This document shows positions 16,294-25,500 of a stretch of DNA of 64,000 nt, one piece after another; within the stretch, counting starts at the first letter, position 1, and the number at the start of each line of letters is the position of its first letter. Made by a program: the position numbers and the translations under genes. Source of the DNA: Oceanicola sp. D3 (GTDB taxonomy: Bacteria > Pseudomonadota > Alphaproteobacteria > Rhodobacterales > Rhodobacteraceae); the NCBI RefSeq assembly GCF_006351965.1, contig NZ_CP040932.1:1054001-1118000 (forward strand), read 5' to 3'. Below the pieces are notes generated by a model, which was not told the DNA's origin, searched no databases, and worked only from the letters and a program-made list of their open reading frames with translations.

Positions 16294-17595
16294 ATGCCCG
16301 TCTTTCTCGATACCACCGCTGCCGATTTCGAAGGCCAGTTTCAGGCCCTGCTGAACGCCAAGCGCGAGGATGCGCCCGATGTGGACGAGGCCGTCGCGGC
16401 GATCATCGCCGACGTCCGCGCCCGCGGCGATGAGGCGGTGATCGAGCTGACTGAAAAGTTCGATCGCCTCAGCTTAACCCCTGAAACCCTTGCCTTTTCC
16501 GAGGCCGAGATCGAAGAGCACTGCGCCCGCGTGCCCCCCGCCGAGGCCGCCGCGCTGGAGCTGGCGGCAGACCGTATCCGCGCCTACCACGTCCGCCAGA
16601 TGCCCGAAAACGCCCAGTGGACCGACCCGGATGGGGCTACCCTCGGCTGGCGCTGGGGCCCTGTTTCAGCAGCGGGCCTCTACGTCCCCGGCGGCCTCGC
16701 CAGCTATCCCTCCTCGGTGCTGATGAACGCCGTGCCCGCCCAGGTCGCAGGCGTCGACCGCCTCGTTATCGCCTGCCCAACCCCCGGCGGCGAAGCCAAC
16801 CCCCTCGTCCTCTACGCCGCCCGCCTCGCCGGGGTGAAAACCATCTACCGCATCGGCGGGGCGCAGGCCGTGGCGGCGCTGGCCTATGGCACGCAAACCA
16901 TTGCTCCGGTTGATAAAATCACCGGCCCCGGCAACGCCTTCGTCGCCGCCGCCAAGCGCCGGGTCTTCGGCAAAGTGGGCATCGACATGATCGCCGGACC
17001 CTCTGAAATCTTGGTTATCGCAGACGCCGAAAACGACCCAGATTTCCTCGCCCTCGACCTGCTCTCCCAAGCCGAGCACGACGCCTCCGCCCAGTCGATC
17101 CTCATCACCACCGATGCCGATTTCGGCAAGGCCGTTGCACAGGCCATCGACACCCGCCTGCAAACCCTCGAGCGCCGCGAAATCGCAGGCGAAAGTTGGC
17201 GCGACAACGGCGCCGTCATCACCGTCCGCAGCCTCGACGAGGCGGCAGACCTGTCCGACCGCATAGCCCCCGAACACCTCGAGCTCTGCGTCGCAAGCCC
17301 CGAGAAACTCAGCGAAAAAATCAACCACGCCGGCGCCATCTTCCTCGGCCAGTGGACCCCCGAAGCCATCGGCGATTACATCGGCGGCCCCAACCACGTG
17401 CTCCCCACCGCCCGCTCCGCCCGCTTCTCCTCGGGCCTCTCGGTGATGGATTTCCTCAAGCGCACCACGTTGGCCAAATTGACCCCCGAAGCCCTCCGCG
17501 CCATCGGCCCAGCGGCGGAAATCCTCGCAAAATCCGAGAGCCTCGAAGCCCACGGCCTCTCCGTCCGCGCCCGATTGGACAAACTCAACCGATGA
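16294..17595 (+). CDS. hisD: Histidinol dehydrogenase
   Basis: A 433-residue zinc enzyme catalysing the last two steps of histidine synthesis, histidinol to histidine with two NAD. Diagnostic stretches are VPGGLASYPSSVLMNAVPA, TGPGNAFVAAAKRRVFG, DMIAGPSEILVIAD, LLSQAEHDA and IAPEHLELCV with the catalytic Glu-His pair. The length is standard. It is third in the DUF2948-GNAT-hisD operon and overlaps the DUF4272 gene as ATGA. A repeat motif about 1.2 kb upstream of it, before the operon, is shared with hisC. Confidence 0.97.
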   Translation: MPVFLDTTAADFEGQFQALLNAKREDAPDVDEAVAAIIADVRARGDEAVIELTEKFDRLSLTPETLAFSEAEIEEHCARVPPAEAAALELAADRIRAYHVRQMPENAQWTDPDGATLGWRWGPVSAAGLYVPGGLASYPSSVLMNAVPAQVAGVDRLVIACPTPGGEANPLVLYAARLAGVKTIYRIGGAQAVAALAYGTQTIAPVDKITGPGNAFVAAAKRRVFGKVGIDMIAGPSEILVIADAENDPDFLALDLLSQAEHDASAQSILITTDADFGKAVAQAIDTRLQTLERREIAGESWRDNGAVITVRSLDEAADLSDRIAPEHLELCVASPEKLSEKINHAGAIFLGQWTPEAIGDYIGGPNHVLPTARSARFSSGLSVMDFLKRTTLAKLTPEALRAIGPAAEILAKSESLEAHGLSVRARLDKLNR

Positions 17596-18284
17596 TCCGC
17601 GCCGCCTTCCTCGCGCTCCTCCTCGCCACCGCGCTCCATGCGGGCGAGGCGGAGGATCGCAAGGCCGCCTCGATCGCGCAGCTCGCGCAAGAGGGTGTCC
17701 CCTACCTTGCCTCGCTCCCGCAGATCGAGACCGAGGCGCAAAGCATTCGCCGCAGCGACGATGAGGTCATCCGCCGCACCATCGCGCTGGCCATCGTCGC
17801 CGTGAAAGGCGAAACCGGCGATGCCGCGCTGGGCCATTCGCTCACCGTCCAGTTCGGGGCCGAGGGCTGGTTCACCCCGGCTGAGCAGGCCTTCATGGAC
17901 GCGCCGGAGCCAGACCAAAGCATGCGCGCCCAATTTGCATGGCGCTACGAGACGGTGGAGGTGATGCTCTGGGCGCTGGGCATCTACGACGAGCTGAAAT
18001 ATCCCAGCGAAATCATGGACGTGCCCCGCATGGCCGACACGCTCCGCAGCCTCGGCACCGAGGGGCTGCGCGCCCGCGCCAAGCTGCGCCCGCAGGCCGA
18101 ACTGCTCGATGCGGCCGATCTAATCTATCGCTACCACTGGGCCACCCGTCAGGCCCGGCTCGATGGCACCCCGCCGCCCGCAGGCCTTTACCCCGATGTC
18201 ATCTGGGAGCGCCATCATGCGCTCAACTGGCTCATCGGCGCGCACGGCGGGCAACCGTGGGATGACGTGTCAACCGACACCTGA
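17592..18284 (+). CDS. Exported DUF4272 domain protein
   Basis: A 230-residue protein starting with a plausible signal peptide (MIRAAFLALLLATALHA) and carrying a DUF4272-like body (RRSDDEVIRRTIALAIVAVKGE, QFAWRYETVEVMLWALGI, LDAADLIYRYHWATRQA, DVIWERHHALNWLIG). The function is unknown. The ATG overlaps the hisD stop as ATGA, the normal arrangement in this gene cluster. The next gene UPF0262 follows after 69 bp. Confidence 0.8.
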   Translation: MIRAAFLALLLATALHAGEAEDRKAASIAQLAQEGVPYLASLPQIETEAQSIRRSDDEVIRRTIALAIVAVKGETGDAALGHSLTVQFGAEGWFTPAEQAFMDAPEPDQSMRAQFAWRYETVEVMLWALGIYDELKYPSEIMDVPRMADTLRSLGTEGLRARAKLRPQAELLDAADLIYRYHWATRQARLDGTPPPAGLYPDVIWERHHALNWLIGAHGGQPWDDVSTDT

Positions 18285-18353
18285 GACCTTCGCTGCATTG
18301 CAGTAACGGCCCGCAGGCGCTACTTCTTTCCGAAGCCACGGAGACACGCGCCC

Positions 18354-18833
18354 ATGAGCCGCATCTGCCAGATAGAGATCGACGACAACAACCTGCCACC
18401 TCCCACGCCGGAGATCGAGCAGGAGCGCAAGGTGGCCATCTTCGACCTGCTGGAAGACAACAGCTTTATCCCAACGGGTCGAGACGGCTATGAAATGCCC
18501 CCCGGCCCCTACCGCTTGCACCTGTGCATCCGTGAGCGTCGGCTGGTGTTCGACATCTCCGACGAGCAGGACAACGAGATCGGCGCCTTCCACCTCTCGC
18601 TCTCGCCGTTCAAGCAGGTGGTGAAGGATTACTGGCAGATCTGCGAAAGCTATTACGACGCGGTCAAAAAGCTGCCCCCCCACCAGATCGAGGCCATCGA
18701 CATGGCCCGCCGCGGCATCCACAACGAGGGCGCTCGGGTGCTTCAGGAGCGGCTGGAGGGCAAGGCCGAGGTCGATACCGACACTGCCCGCCGCCTCTTC
18801 ACCCTCATCTGCGTTCTGCACTTCGGGAGCTAG
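18354..18833 (+). CDS. UPF0262 family protein
   Basis: A 159-residue acidic cytoplasmic protein of the alphaproteobacterial UPF0262 family: RICQIEIDDNNLPPPTPEIEQERKVAIFDLLEDNSF at the N-terminus, then HLSLSPFKQVVKDYWQICESYY. The role is unknown, but its genomic position between hisD and infA is conserved in the group (known family context). It is separated from the following phosphatase gene by two bases, so both are on one transcript. Confidence 0.87.
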   Translation: MSRICQIEIDDNNLPPPTPEIEQERKVAIFDLLEDNSFIPTGRDGYEMPPGPYRLHLCIRERRLVFDISDEQDNEIGAFHLSLSPFKQVVKDYWQICESYYDAVKKLPPHQIEAIDMARRGIHNEGARVLQERLEGKAEVDTDTARRLFTLICVLHFGS

Positions 18834-18835
18834 GC

Positions 18836-19294
18836 TTGGGCAAGGCATTCCCCTCCTCGGTTCTCTTCTGCTGCGACCATAACGCCGTGCGCTCGCCAAT
18901 GGCCGAAGGCTTGATGAAAAAGCTCTACGGCCACGATGCCTATGTGCAGTCAGCCGGGGTTTACAACGACCTCGATGTCGACGGCTTTGCCATCGCCGTC
19001 TGCGACGAGATCGGGGTGGAGCTGCACCGCCATCGCTCGCGCAGCTTCGAGGAAATGCAGCAATGGGGCGATGATCTTTCGGGGTTCGATCTTATCGTCG
19101 CCCTCTCCCCGGCCTCCCAGCGGCAGGCGCTGGAGATGACGCGGGTGTTCCACCTTGATGTCGAATACTGGCCCATCATGGACCCCTCCGGCCTTGGCGA
19201 GACCCGGGAGGCCAAGATGGGCGTTTACCGTCAGGTGCGCGACCAGTTGCTTGACCGGATGAGGCAGCGCTTCGGCCCGCCGACGCAAAAGTAG
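18836..19294 (+). CDS. Low-molecular-weight protein tyrosine phosphatase-like protein
   Basis: A 152-residue LMW-PTP fold protein. The P-loop C-D-H-N-A-V-R-S (C-x5-R-S) lies in VLFCCDHNAVRSPMAEGL near residue 14, with catalytic cysteine and arginine in place; the acid loop is the downstream DPSG in WPIMDPSGLGETREA. It could dephosphorylate tyrosine or act on arsenate-type substrates; the histidine-asparagine P-loop is typical of this alphaproteobacterial subgroup. It starts with TTG two bases after the UPF0262 stop. Confidence 0.82.
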   Translation: MGKAFPSSVLFCCDHNAVRSPMAEGLMKKLYGHDAYVQSAGVYNDLDVDGFAIAVCDEIGVELHRHRSRSFEEMQQWGDDLSGFDLIVALSPASQRQALEMTRVFHLDVEYWPIMDPSGLGETREAKMGVYRQVRDQLLDRMRQRFGPPTQK

Positions 19295-19418
19295 CCTGCC
19301 GGTCAAAAAGGTCACAAGCGCCCGAGGGAACTCGATTTCCGCTTGATTTGTTGCCCCTTTGAGCGCATCTAGTGCCGCGTCCGCCACAGTGCGGCAACAG
19401 TGCAACAATGGAGTGACC

Positions 19419-19637
19419 ATGGCCAAGGAAGAACTGCTCGAATTTCCCGGTGTCGTGAAGGAGCTCCTGCCTAATGCGACGTTCAGGGTCGAGCTGGAAA
19501 ACGGCCATGAAATCATTGCGCATACGGCAGGAAAACTTCGCAAAAACCGGATCCGCGTCCTCACCGGTGACAAGGTGCAGGTTGAGATGACGCCCTATGA
19601 CCTGACCAAGGGCCGCATCAACTACCGCTTCCGGTAA
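19419..19637 (+). CDS. infA: Translation initiation factor IF-1
   Basis: A 72-residue OB-fold protein ([67 protein letters not shown]... pattern) that binds the ribosomal A site during initiation. Length and sequence are canonical. The ATG at 19419 is chosen over an upstream in-frame start because it matches the family N-terminus. The 124-bp upstream gap contains a small inverted repeat TGCCGC/GCGGCA (19373-19396) that could form a leader hairpin. maf starts one base after its stop. Confidence 0.97.
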   Translation: MAKEELLEFPGVVKELLPNATFRVELENGHEIIAHTAGKLRKNRIRVLTGDKVQVEMTPYDLTKGRINYRFR

Positions 19638-19638
19638 G

Positions 19639-20217
19639 ATGCGACTCATCCTCGGATCCGGCAGCCCGCGTCGTCGCGAGCTGCTGGGCCAACTCGGGAT
19701 CACACCCGACGAAATCCGCGCCGCCGATATCGATGAAAGCCCGGCCAAGGGGGAGCTTCCGCGCCCCTATTGCAGCCGCATGGCCGTCGAGAAGGCCGAG
19801 GCGCTGCCTCCCGGCGCGGGTGAAATCGTGCTCACCGCCGATACCACCGTGGCCCTTGGCCGCCGCATCCTCGGAAAGCCCGAGGGGCGGGCCGAGGCGG
19901 CGGGGTTTCTGCGCGCGCTTTCGGGCCGCAGGCATCGCGTCATCACCGCGCTGGCCGTGCGCAGCGAGGCCGGGATGTGGCAGCGCGACGTGGTCACATC
20001 GGTGAGGATGAAGCGCCTTTCGCAGGCCGAGATCTTCGCCTACCTCGAAACCGGCGACTGGCAGGGCAAGGCTGGCGGCTACGCCATTCAGGGCCCGGCC
20101 GGGGCCTTTATCCCGTGGATTTCCGGCAGTTACTCTGCCGTGATGGGCCTGCCGGTAGCAGAAACCGCGCAACTGTTGGTCGCCGCAGGCTACCCGCTTT
20201 ATGGGGAGACATCATGA
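19639..20217 (+). CDS. maf: Maf-like nucleoside triphosphate pyrophosphatase
   Basis: A 192-residue housecleaning enzyme hydrolysing non-canonical or dTTP/UTP-type nucleotides to monophosphates. The Maf signature [17 protein letters not shown] is at the N-terminus, and the catalytic-type aspartate lies in [47 protein letters not shown] is the conserved C-terminal block. It starts one base after infA and overlaps the RNase G gene as ATGA. Confidence 0.93.
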   Translation: MRLILGSGSPRRRELLGQLGITPDEIRAADIDESPAKGELPRPYCSRMAVEKAEALPPGAGEIVLTADTTVALGRRILGKPEGRAEAAGFLRALSGRRHRVITALAVRSEAGMWQRDVVTSVRMKRLSQAEIFAYLETGDWQGKAGGYAIQGPAGAFIPWISGSYSAVMGLPVAETAQLLVAAGYPLYGETS

Positions 20218-21242
20218 AGGGACGCCAGATCATTCTCGATCACGTGGCTGGCCGCGAAGCCGCCGCGCTCATGGTCGACGGCCGCCTGCACGATCTGCTC
20301 ATCGAAGCCCCCGGCACCGTCCGGCCTGGCGCGATCTGGCGCGCCAAGGCGGAGCGTCAGGCGAAAGGGCAGGGGGGCATCTTCCTCGCTGCGCAGGGCC
20401 AGCGCTTCTGGTTGCGTCAAGCCAAGGGCATCGCACCCGGTGAGGCGCTGGTGGTGCAGGTCACCGGCTTTGCCGAGGTTGAAAAGGCCCCGCCCGTCAC
20501 CCGCAGCCTCACCTTCAAATCGCGATACGTCATCGTCACCCCCGATGCCCCGGGGGTGAACGTCGCCCGCTCGATCCGCGACGAGGACGAGCGCGACAGG
20601 CTCAAACTTGCTGCGTTGGAAGCGTTGGAAGGCCGCGACTGGGGGCTGATCCTGCGCTCGTCCTGCGTCGGGGCCGAGGAGAGCGAAATTGCCGAGGACG
20701 TTGCCACCATGCTGGCCACCGCCGAAGCCGCGCTTTCTGAGGGCGAGCTGGGCGAGATCTACCCCGGCGACGGCCCGCATCTTCTGGCTTGGCGCGAGTG
20801 GACCGAGCCTGCCGAGGTGATAACCGAGCCCGGCGGCTTCGAAAGCCACGGCGTGCTCGATGCGCTCGCCGCGCTTCAGGGGCCGCGCGAGCAAGCAGGG
20901 GACGCCACGCTCTATGTCGAGCCCACCCGCGCGCTGGTTGCGGTGGATGTGAACACCGGCGCAGATATGTCTCCCGCCGCCTCGTTGAAGGCCAATATCG
21001 CCGCCGCCAAGGCCCTGCCGCGTGCGCTGCGGCTGCGTGGCCTCGGCGGGCGCATCGTGGTGGATTTCGCGCCCATGCCCAAGGGGCAGCGCAAGCAGCT
21101 GGAGCAAAGCATCAAGGCCGCCTTCCGCGCCGACCCGATCGAGACGGTGCTCGCCGGGTGGACGCCGCTTGGCCAGTATGAGATGCAAAGAAAGCGCGAG
21201 CGCCTGCCGCTTTCTCTCACCCTGCCCGAGGAGGCCCTGTGA
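20214..21242 (+). CDS. rng: Ribonuclease E/G family protein, short form
   Basis: A 342-residue RNase E/G catalytic-domain protein. The N-terminal part (to about residue 100) is S1-like, and the DNase I-like part carries the metal aspartates in [18 protein letters not shown] and [14 protein letters not shown]. The enzyme would cleave single-stranded RNA in rRNA and mRNA processing. It is shorter than RNase G (about 490 residues) and ends at [12 protein letters not shown] without the Cys-x-x-Cys zinc-link of classic RNase E/G. The gene is embedded in infA-maf-rng-yacG with ATGA and GTGA overlaps on both sides. Confidence 0.9.
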   Translation: MKGRQIILDHVAGREAAALMVDGRLHDLLIEAPGTVRPGAIWRAKAERQAKGQGGIFLAAQGQRFWLRQAKGIAPGEALVVQVTGFAEVEKAPPVTRSLTFKSRYVIVTPDAPGVNVARSIRDEDERDRLKLAALEALEGRDWGLILRSSCVGAEESEIAEDVATMLATAEAALSEGELGEIYPGDGPHLLAWREWTEPAEVITEPGGFESHGVLDALAALQGPREQAGDATLYVEPTRALVAVDVNTGADMSPAASLKANIAAAKALPRALRLRGLGGRIVVDFAPMPKGQRKQLEQSIKAAFRADPIETVLAGWTPLGQYEMQRKRERLPLSLTLPEEAL

Positions 21243-21424
21243 CCTGCCCGATCTGCAGCAAGGACACCGACCCGAAGTACCGCCCCTTCTGCTCCCGCCG
21301 CTGCGCCGATCTCGACCTCGGCAAATGGCTCACCGGTGCCTACGCGGTGCCCTCGGACGACCCTGAAGACATCGAAGAGGCGCTCCGCCTGAGCGGTGAC
21401 GAGACCCCGCCCAAGCCGCATTAG
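21239..21424 (+). CDS. yacG: DNA gyrase inhibitor / zinc-binding protein YacG
   Basis: A 61-residue zinc-ribbon protein: C-P-I-C near the N-terminus and C-S-R-R-C (residues about 19-23) form the four-cysteine site, followed by [15 protein letters not shown], the family core. YacG binds GyrB and inhibits gyrase in E. coli. The GTG start overlaps the RNase gene stop (GTGA). The C-terminal tail is short and acidic. Confidence 0.9.
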   Translation: MTCPICSKDTDPKYRPFCSRRCADLDLGKWLTGAYAVPSDDPEDIEEALRLSGDETPPKPH

Positions 21425-21499
21425 CGCCGCCGCGACATCGGGCGCGGGGAGGGCTGGGGCAGGGGCCACAACAGCCACCCGCCACCTCTTCACACTGGA

Positions 21500-21766
21500 T
21501 CAGTTGACAACAAACCCATGAATCCCGCTGGCGGTCGTGCCCGTGGCCGCCACCTGCCGCGTGCCCACCGGCAAAATCGCCCTGTCGCCCACCGTCACAC
21601 TGCGCGCGGCCCCGGCCTGGGTGGTGATGGCAAGGGTGCCGCCGGTTTCCACGTAGAGCGCCACGCAAACGCTGGGCAGATCGGTGCCGTCAGCCGGGGT
21701 GATCGGAATGATATCGGTCGCGGGCCCCGAGAGGCTGGGAGAGCGGTTCTTGAAGGGATCGTGCAT
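21500..21766 (-). CDS. GTA-type spike base protein (RCAP_rcc01079 family)
   Basis: An 88-residue protein starting MHDPFKNRSPSLSGPATDIIPITPADGTDLPSVCVALYVETGG and ending in TTASGIHGFVVN. This pattern fits the small spike base proteins first named for the Rhodobacter capsulatus gene transfer agent head spikes and also found near phage genes. It would form the base of a capsid surface fibre. No other GTA or phage gene is adjacent, so it is an isolated copy. The start at 21766 gives the family N-terminus; a longer frame to 21820 is less likely. Confidence 0.7.
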   Translation of the reverse strand: MHDPFKNRSPSLSGPATDIIPITPADGTDLPSVCVALYVETGGTLAITTQAGAARSVTVGDRAILPVGTRQVAATGTTASGIHGFVVN

Positions 21767-21966
21767 TGTGTCGGTCTCTTTTCTGTTGCTGATGTCATGC
21801 GCGTCGGCGGCCCTCGCCATGGCTGCGCGCGAACCGGGGAGACCCTAGGCGAAGGTGAATAACGCTTCCCGACAGCACCGCACGCCCCACCGCTGTTTGA
21901 TCCATGTCATGTGAGCGCGGTTCGGCCCCAGCTAACCTGCAGGCACGCAATGAGGAATCTCGCCAG

Positions 21967-22440
21967 ATGCGCCTGACGACCCGAACCAACCTTGCCATGC
22001 GCGTGCTGATGTTCTGCGCAACCTATCCGGGCCGCCAGCACCGCTCTGCTGATATCGCGCGGGCCTGTGATGTTTCGGTCAATCACCTCATGCAGGTGGT
22101 GCCCGTGCTGCATCGCCACGGCTACGTCCGCGCCACCCGTGGGCGGTCAGGCGGGGTCGAGCTGGCCGCACTGCCCGAAAAGGTGCGCGTGGGCGAGGTG
22201 TTTCGCCACTTCGAGGCCGCGCTGCCCTTTGCCGAGTGTTTCTCGGAAGATGACAACACCTGTCCGCTGATTTCCGCATGTCGCCTGCGCCCGGCGCTGG
22301 AGCAGGCGCTTGCCGCGTTCTATGAGGCGCTCGATGACGTGACGCTGGAGCATCTGGTGGCCGGTGACAGCGGCTTGGAGGTGTTGTTTTCCCAGCAAGC
22401 CGGCGCGCCTGTGGTACCAGAGTGCAGGGTCTCGCCCTAG
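21967..22440 (+). CDS. nsrR: Rrf2-family transcriptional regulator, NsrR-like
   Basis: A 157-residue winged-helix regulator. MRLTTRTNLAMRVLMFCA and the HTH RSADIARACDVSVNHLMQVVPVLHRHGYV are typical Rrf2/NsrR sequences. Three cysteines in CFSEDDNTCPLISACRLRP (about residues 92-107) match the spacing of the Fe-S ligands of nitric-oxide-sensing NsrR. It probably represses NO-response genes, but none lies next to it here. It is divergent from the spike base gene across 200 bp. The start at 21967 is set by the family N-terminus. Confidence 0.85.
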   Translation: MRLTTRTNLAMRVLMFCATYPGRQHRSADIARACDVSVNHLMQVVPVLHRHGYVRATRGRSGGVELAALPEKVRVGEVFRHFEAALPFAECFSEDDNTCPLISACRLRPALEQALAAFYEALDDVTLEHLVAGDSGLEVLFSQQAGAPVVPECRVSP

Positions 22441-22586
22441 CAGTGCGTTGCCGCCCGCGCTCCCCTCTGGCACGCCGCATAAACCGGCGCTCTTCAGCCC
22501 CAAATAGCATGGCCACCCGCCACAACCGGTGCTAGAAAAACGCCCGAGGCACTTTCGCGCCTCGTTTTCAGAGTGCCTGGGGAACG

Positions 22587-25500
22587 ATGGGTAAGACACC
22601 GAAAGAACCACCAGTCCTGGTGGGGATCGCAGCTTCGGCAGGTGGGTTGGAGGCGATGTCTCTCTTCCTGCAAAACCTCCCAAAAGGGCTGAATTGCGCC
22701 TTTGCGCTGGCCCAGCACATGTCGCCCAGCCATGAGAGCATGCTGGTCAAGCTGCTCTCGCGTGAAACCAACCTTGACGTCAGGGAAATAACAGGCCCGA
22801 TAGAGCCCAAGGCCGACACGATTTATATCCCGCCACCCGGAAGCGACGTGGGGTTTGAAGATGGCAAGCTGTTGCGGCTTAATCCGTCCGGCCACCCTGC
22901 CACCCCCAAACCCTCCGCCGACAGGCTCTTCAATGCGCTGGCCGAGGGGCTGGGTGCGCATTGCATGGGGCTGGTGCTCTCGGGCACCGGAAGCGACGGC
23001 AGCTACGGGGTGCAGGCGATCCGCGAGGCGGGCGGCATCACCATCGCGCAGGAGCCCGCTTCAGCAAAGTATGATTCCATGCCGGTCAGCGCCGTGCGCA
23101 CCGGCTGCGTCGATCTGGTGCTGACACCGCAACAAATCGGCCAACACCTCGAAAAGATCCTCAGCCAGCCGCGCGATCTCGAAGAGCTCAAGAAAATGGG
23201 CGAGGAGGCGACCAAAAACGCCGACCTCTTCCAAATCCTGCTGGCCCACACCATGGTCGACTTTCGCCAGTATAAGGAAAGCACGATCAACCGCCGTGTG
23301 CACCGCCGGATGGTGGCCAAAGGCATCACTTCGCAGGCCGAATACGTGGATTTCTGCCGCCGCAGTCAGGAGGAGGTGGAGGCGCTCTACAAGGATCTGC
23401 TGATCTCGGTGACACGCTTCTTCCGCGATGGCGAGCAATTCGCGGTGCTGCGCGATGTGTTGCAGGATCGGGTCACCGCAAAACCGGGCGCCAAGATGCG
23501 CATCTGGGTGCCCGGCTGCGCCACCGGCGAAGAGGCCTATTCCATCGCCGCGCTCTATGCCGAGGCAGCCGGCGGGCTCGACGCGCTGGGCAAGGACAGC
23601 CTCCAGATCTTTGCCACCGACATCGACGAGCACGCCCTCGCGGTGGGGCGGCGCGGCTCCTATCCAAGCAGCGCCGCTGATGACATTCCGCCCGACTTGC
23701 TTGAGAAATACTTCGACATTTCCGGCGATAGGGTGATCGTCAAACAGAGCCTGCGCAATTGCGTCATGTTCACACGGCACAACATCTTTCAGGATGCGCC
23801 GTTCATGTCGATCGACCTCGTCAGCATTCGTAACGTGCTGATCTACTTCGACAACACCCTGCAAGACCGCGTGCTCTCGCGCATTCAATATGCGCTTTCC
23901 GCCGATGGCATGCTGTTTCTGGGCACTTCCGAAACCGCTGGCACCATCGAAAGCCATTTCATCCAGCTCGATCCGGCAGCCAAGATCTACGCCAAGCGCA
24001 GCACCCCGCCGATTGATATGACCAACTTCGGCTCCACCCATGCCATCCGGTCCAGCCGCAGGATCCTGACGCAAGACAAGGCAAAGGGCGGCGACAACCT
24101 GCACGATTGGAGCAACTTTCACGCGCTGGTCCAGAGCTTCGCCGAAACGGCGGTGCTGGTAAGCGCTGAGGGTGCCGTTCTGAAGGTCTATGGCGATCTT
24201 GCCCCCTTCTGCCAGATCACCGATTCCGTGTTCAAAGGCTTCAGCCTGCGCCTGTTGAAGGCCCCGCTCGCCAATGAAAGCACCACTCTTCTGTTGGTGG
24301 CCCGAAAAAATATGAAGTCCCGCACCGGCCAATGGCACCGTATCGAGGGGCAGGGGTTCAACCACGCGCGGCTCGTGGTCTATCCGATGGAGCCGCAGGG
24401 CCGTGAAGAGCCCTACGTGCTGCTGGCCATCGAAACCGAGATGCGCACCACCCCCGAGGCAACCGAGGAAGAGCAGGGCGATTACGTCACCTACATCGAA
24501 ACCGAGCTTGCCCGCACCCGCGAGGCGCTGAACGTGACGATGGAGCAACTGCAAACCTCCAACGAAGAGTTGCAGTCGCTCAACGAAGAGCTTCAAAGCT
24601 CCAACGAAGAGCTGCAAAGCACCAATGAAGAGCTCGAAACCTCTAATGAAGAGCTGCAATCAACCAACGAAGAGCTGATCACCGTCAACGAGGAGCTGAT
24701 CGTAAACTCCACCGAGCTGCAACGCACCACGGCGGAGCTGAACGGCATCGTGGATGGGCTGCCTACAACCATGCTCATGCTCGATCAGGGCCTGCTGATC
24801 CGCCACGCTTCGCGCCGGGCTGTCGAGCAATTCGAGCTGCGCACCCGCGGCCAGTCCATGGGCCACATCTCCCAGTGCCACTTGCCCGAAGGCTTCCCCC
24901 CCGTTGTCGACCTTTGCTCGCAAGCCCTGCTTAACCGCAAGAACGTCTCGCGGCAGTTCTCCAGCGGTCAGCGGAACTTCACGCTCACCATTGTCCCGCT
25001 CACCAGCGGCACCGATGAGTTGATCGGGATTGTGGTCATGGTCATCCCGCTCGAAAGCACCCTCGAAACCTCGCTCATCCACACGCTGCGCCGTTTTGGC
25101 AAGATCGGCACCTGGCGGGTTCAATTTCCCGATACCGAGGTGGAATGGTCGGAAGAGGTTTATCACATCCACGGCCTCCCCCCGGAAACCGGAACGATGT
25201 CGCTTGATCGGGCCATCGGATATTTGCACCCCGACGACCGTGAAGTTGTGCGCGGCCGCATCGACAAGGCTCTCGAAGAGCGCTCCGGCTTCCACTTTAC
25301 CGCCCGCGTCATCCGCCCCGATGGTCGCTTGGCGGTGCTCGAAAGCTCGGGCACAGTTGTCACCGACCGGCTGAACAATGTCGTCGGCCTGATCGGCGTG
25401 GTGCGCGATTTCTCCCGCATGCAAACCGAGAGCATGCTGCTGCGCCATTACAACGAGATCACCTCTGACGAAGGGCTTGGCGTTTATTCCTACGATATCC

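Noticed and set aside
23061-24659. A 532-residue minus-strand frame opposite the CheB-CheR gene
   Set aside because: The plus-strand protein has catalytic motifs throughout; the antisense Leu/Gln repeats are just the reverse of the N-E-E-L-Q coiled coil.
24540-24720. Tandem-like DNA repeats that might be a minisatellite or phase-variable tract
   Set aside because: They encode the heptad N-E-E-L-Q coiled coil normal for this protein type and vary at synonymous sites, so they are not recent slippage repeats.
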